Below are positions 63,775 to 64,000 of a DNA stretch of 64,000 nucleotides, piece by piece. The stretch is from Clostridium sp. CF012 (GTDB lineage Bacteria; Bacillota; Clostridia; Clostridiales; Clostridiaceae): assembly GCF_018861755.1 (NCBI RefSeq), contig NZ_JAHLEF010000007.1, positions 62,001 to 126,000 on the forward strand, read 5' to 3'. Made by a program: the position numbers and the translations under genes. The notes below the pieces were generated by a model. That model made no database searches. It saw only the letters and a program-made list of their open reading frames with translations, and was not told where the DNA came from. Within the stretch, counting starts at the first letter, position 1. The number at the start of each line of letters is the position of its first letter.

Positions 63775-64000
63775 TTATTCCATCATTCTACTTTGTTCTT
63801 CCTTTTCTTCCTGCTGCTTTAGTTTATATTCATAGGCAACATAAAGTTCTTCTAGTTTAGTATTAAGATATTTAGGAACTATTTTAACTTGTGTTAAATT
63901 ACCAAGCTTATTTAAATCTTCGAAGAATGATTTAATTCTATTCTCGATTACTTCTATATTACTAAACTTCACCTTATCAATAATAGAATCGCACTCATCG
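63775..64000 (-). CDS. truncated DUF4041-like protein, partial at window edge
   Basis: The frame is open to the edge. The visible 75 residues read 'DECDSIIDKVKFSNIEVIEN' (20), 'RIKSFFEDLNKLGNLTQVKI' (20) and 'LEELYVAYEYKLKQQEEKEE' (20), then stop after QSRMME. This matches, from memory, the helical region of DUF4041 proteins, which normally continues '..EEQRRIREQMREEE' into a GIY-YIG-like (T5orf172) domain. The stop right at that junction suggests a truncated gene. A GTG at 63972 is in frame but has no ribosome site, so the true start lies outside the window. Confidence 0.5.
   Translation of the reverse strand, partial: DECDSIIDKVKFSNIEVIENRIKSFFEDLNKLGNLTQVKIVPKYLNTKLEELYVAYEYKLKQQEEKEEQSRMME

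Noticed and set aside
1-64000. CRISPR arrays, tRNA, rRNA, prophage
   Set aside because: No regularly spaced repeats, cloverleaf genes, rRNA segments or phage structural genes were seen on either strand.

Overview
The window is AT-rich Gram-positive DNA. It has strong AGGAGG-type ribosome binding sites, several TTG and GTG starts and T-tailed hairpin terminators. It carries a GerA/GerB/GerC spore-germination operon, a cobalamin riboswitch, hybrid-cluster protein, acetate kinase, lactate dehydrogenase and a membrane pyrophosphatase. This points to an endospore-forming anaerobe of the Clostridiaceae (Clostridium sensu lato). I see no rRNA, tRNA, CRISPR array, phage or intact insertion sequence; the region reads as chromosome.

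Layout. 1-1746: gene-poor leader and a DUF4317 gene. 1846-12406: a respiratory/quinone-like island. On the minus strand, in transcription order, it holds a type II NADH dehydrogenase fused to a DoxX-like membrane domain, a polyprenyl diphosphate synthase, a decayed ubiD, a UbiA prenyltransferase, UbiX, an ABC ATPase and permease, an FMN-binding lipoprotein, and a CitA/CitB-like sensor kinase and regulator. The matching substrate-binding lipoprotein is divergent at 11456. 12545-15783: U32 peptidase-family protein and a class III aminotransferase. 15931-24567: acetate kinase, a DNA-repair-linked radical SAM/DUF4130 pair, hybrid-cluster protein, O6-alkylguanine-DNA methyltransferase, RNase Z, bacteriohemerythrin. 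24723-28470: btuDCF-cobU under a B12 riboswitch. 29234-33061: polyamine importer potA-potB-potCD with a permease/binding-protein fusion. 33386-37141: germination receptor operon.

37322-45258: an eight-gene aromatic amino acid operon, aroF-tyrA-aroB-aroA-aroC-pheA-aroK-aroQ, without aroE. Its leader holds a consensus promoter, a 55-codon ORF with ten Phe/Tyr codons in a 16-codon stretch, a 9-base segment complementary to a terminator arm, and two tandem near-identical terminators. This is the layout of a ribosome-mediated attenuator responding to Phe/Tyr, and is the most notable observation here.

45362-54875: L-lactate dehydrogenase-like enzyme, pentapeptide protein, YdjM-like membrane hydrolase, PHP phosphoesterase, TPR protein, Ser/Thr kinase, branching enzyme, nitroreductase. 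54933-63618: membrane pyrophosphatase, the 5-oxoprolinase genes pxpA/B/C with an NRAMP transporter, and a MecA-type penicillin-binding protein. A truncated DUF4041-like gene runs off the right edge.

Three gene remnants lie between intact genes: ubiD (7515-8013), an ornithine carbamoyltransferase fragment (33111-33239) and a GH36 alpha-galactosidase C-terminus (48333-48536). They suggest ongoing gene loss. All functional calls come from reading translated sequence by eye; no database search was run.
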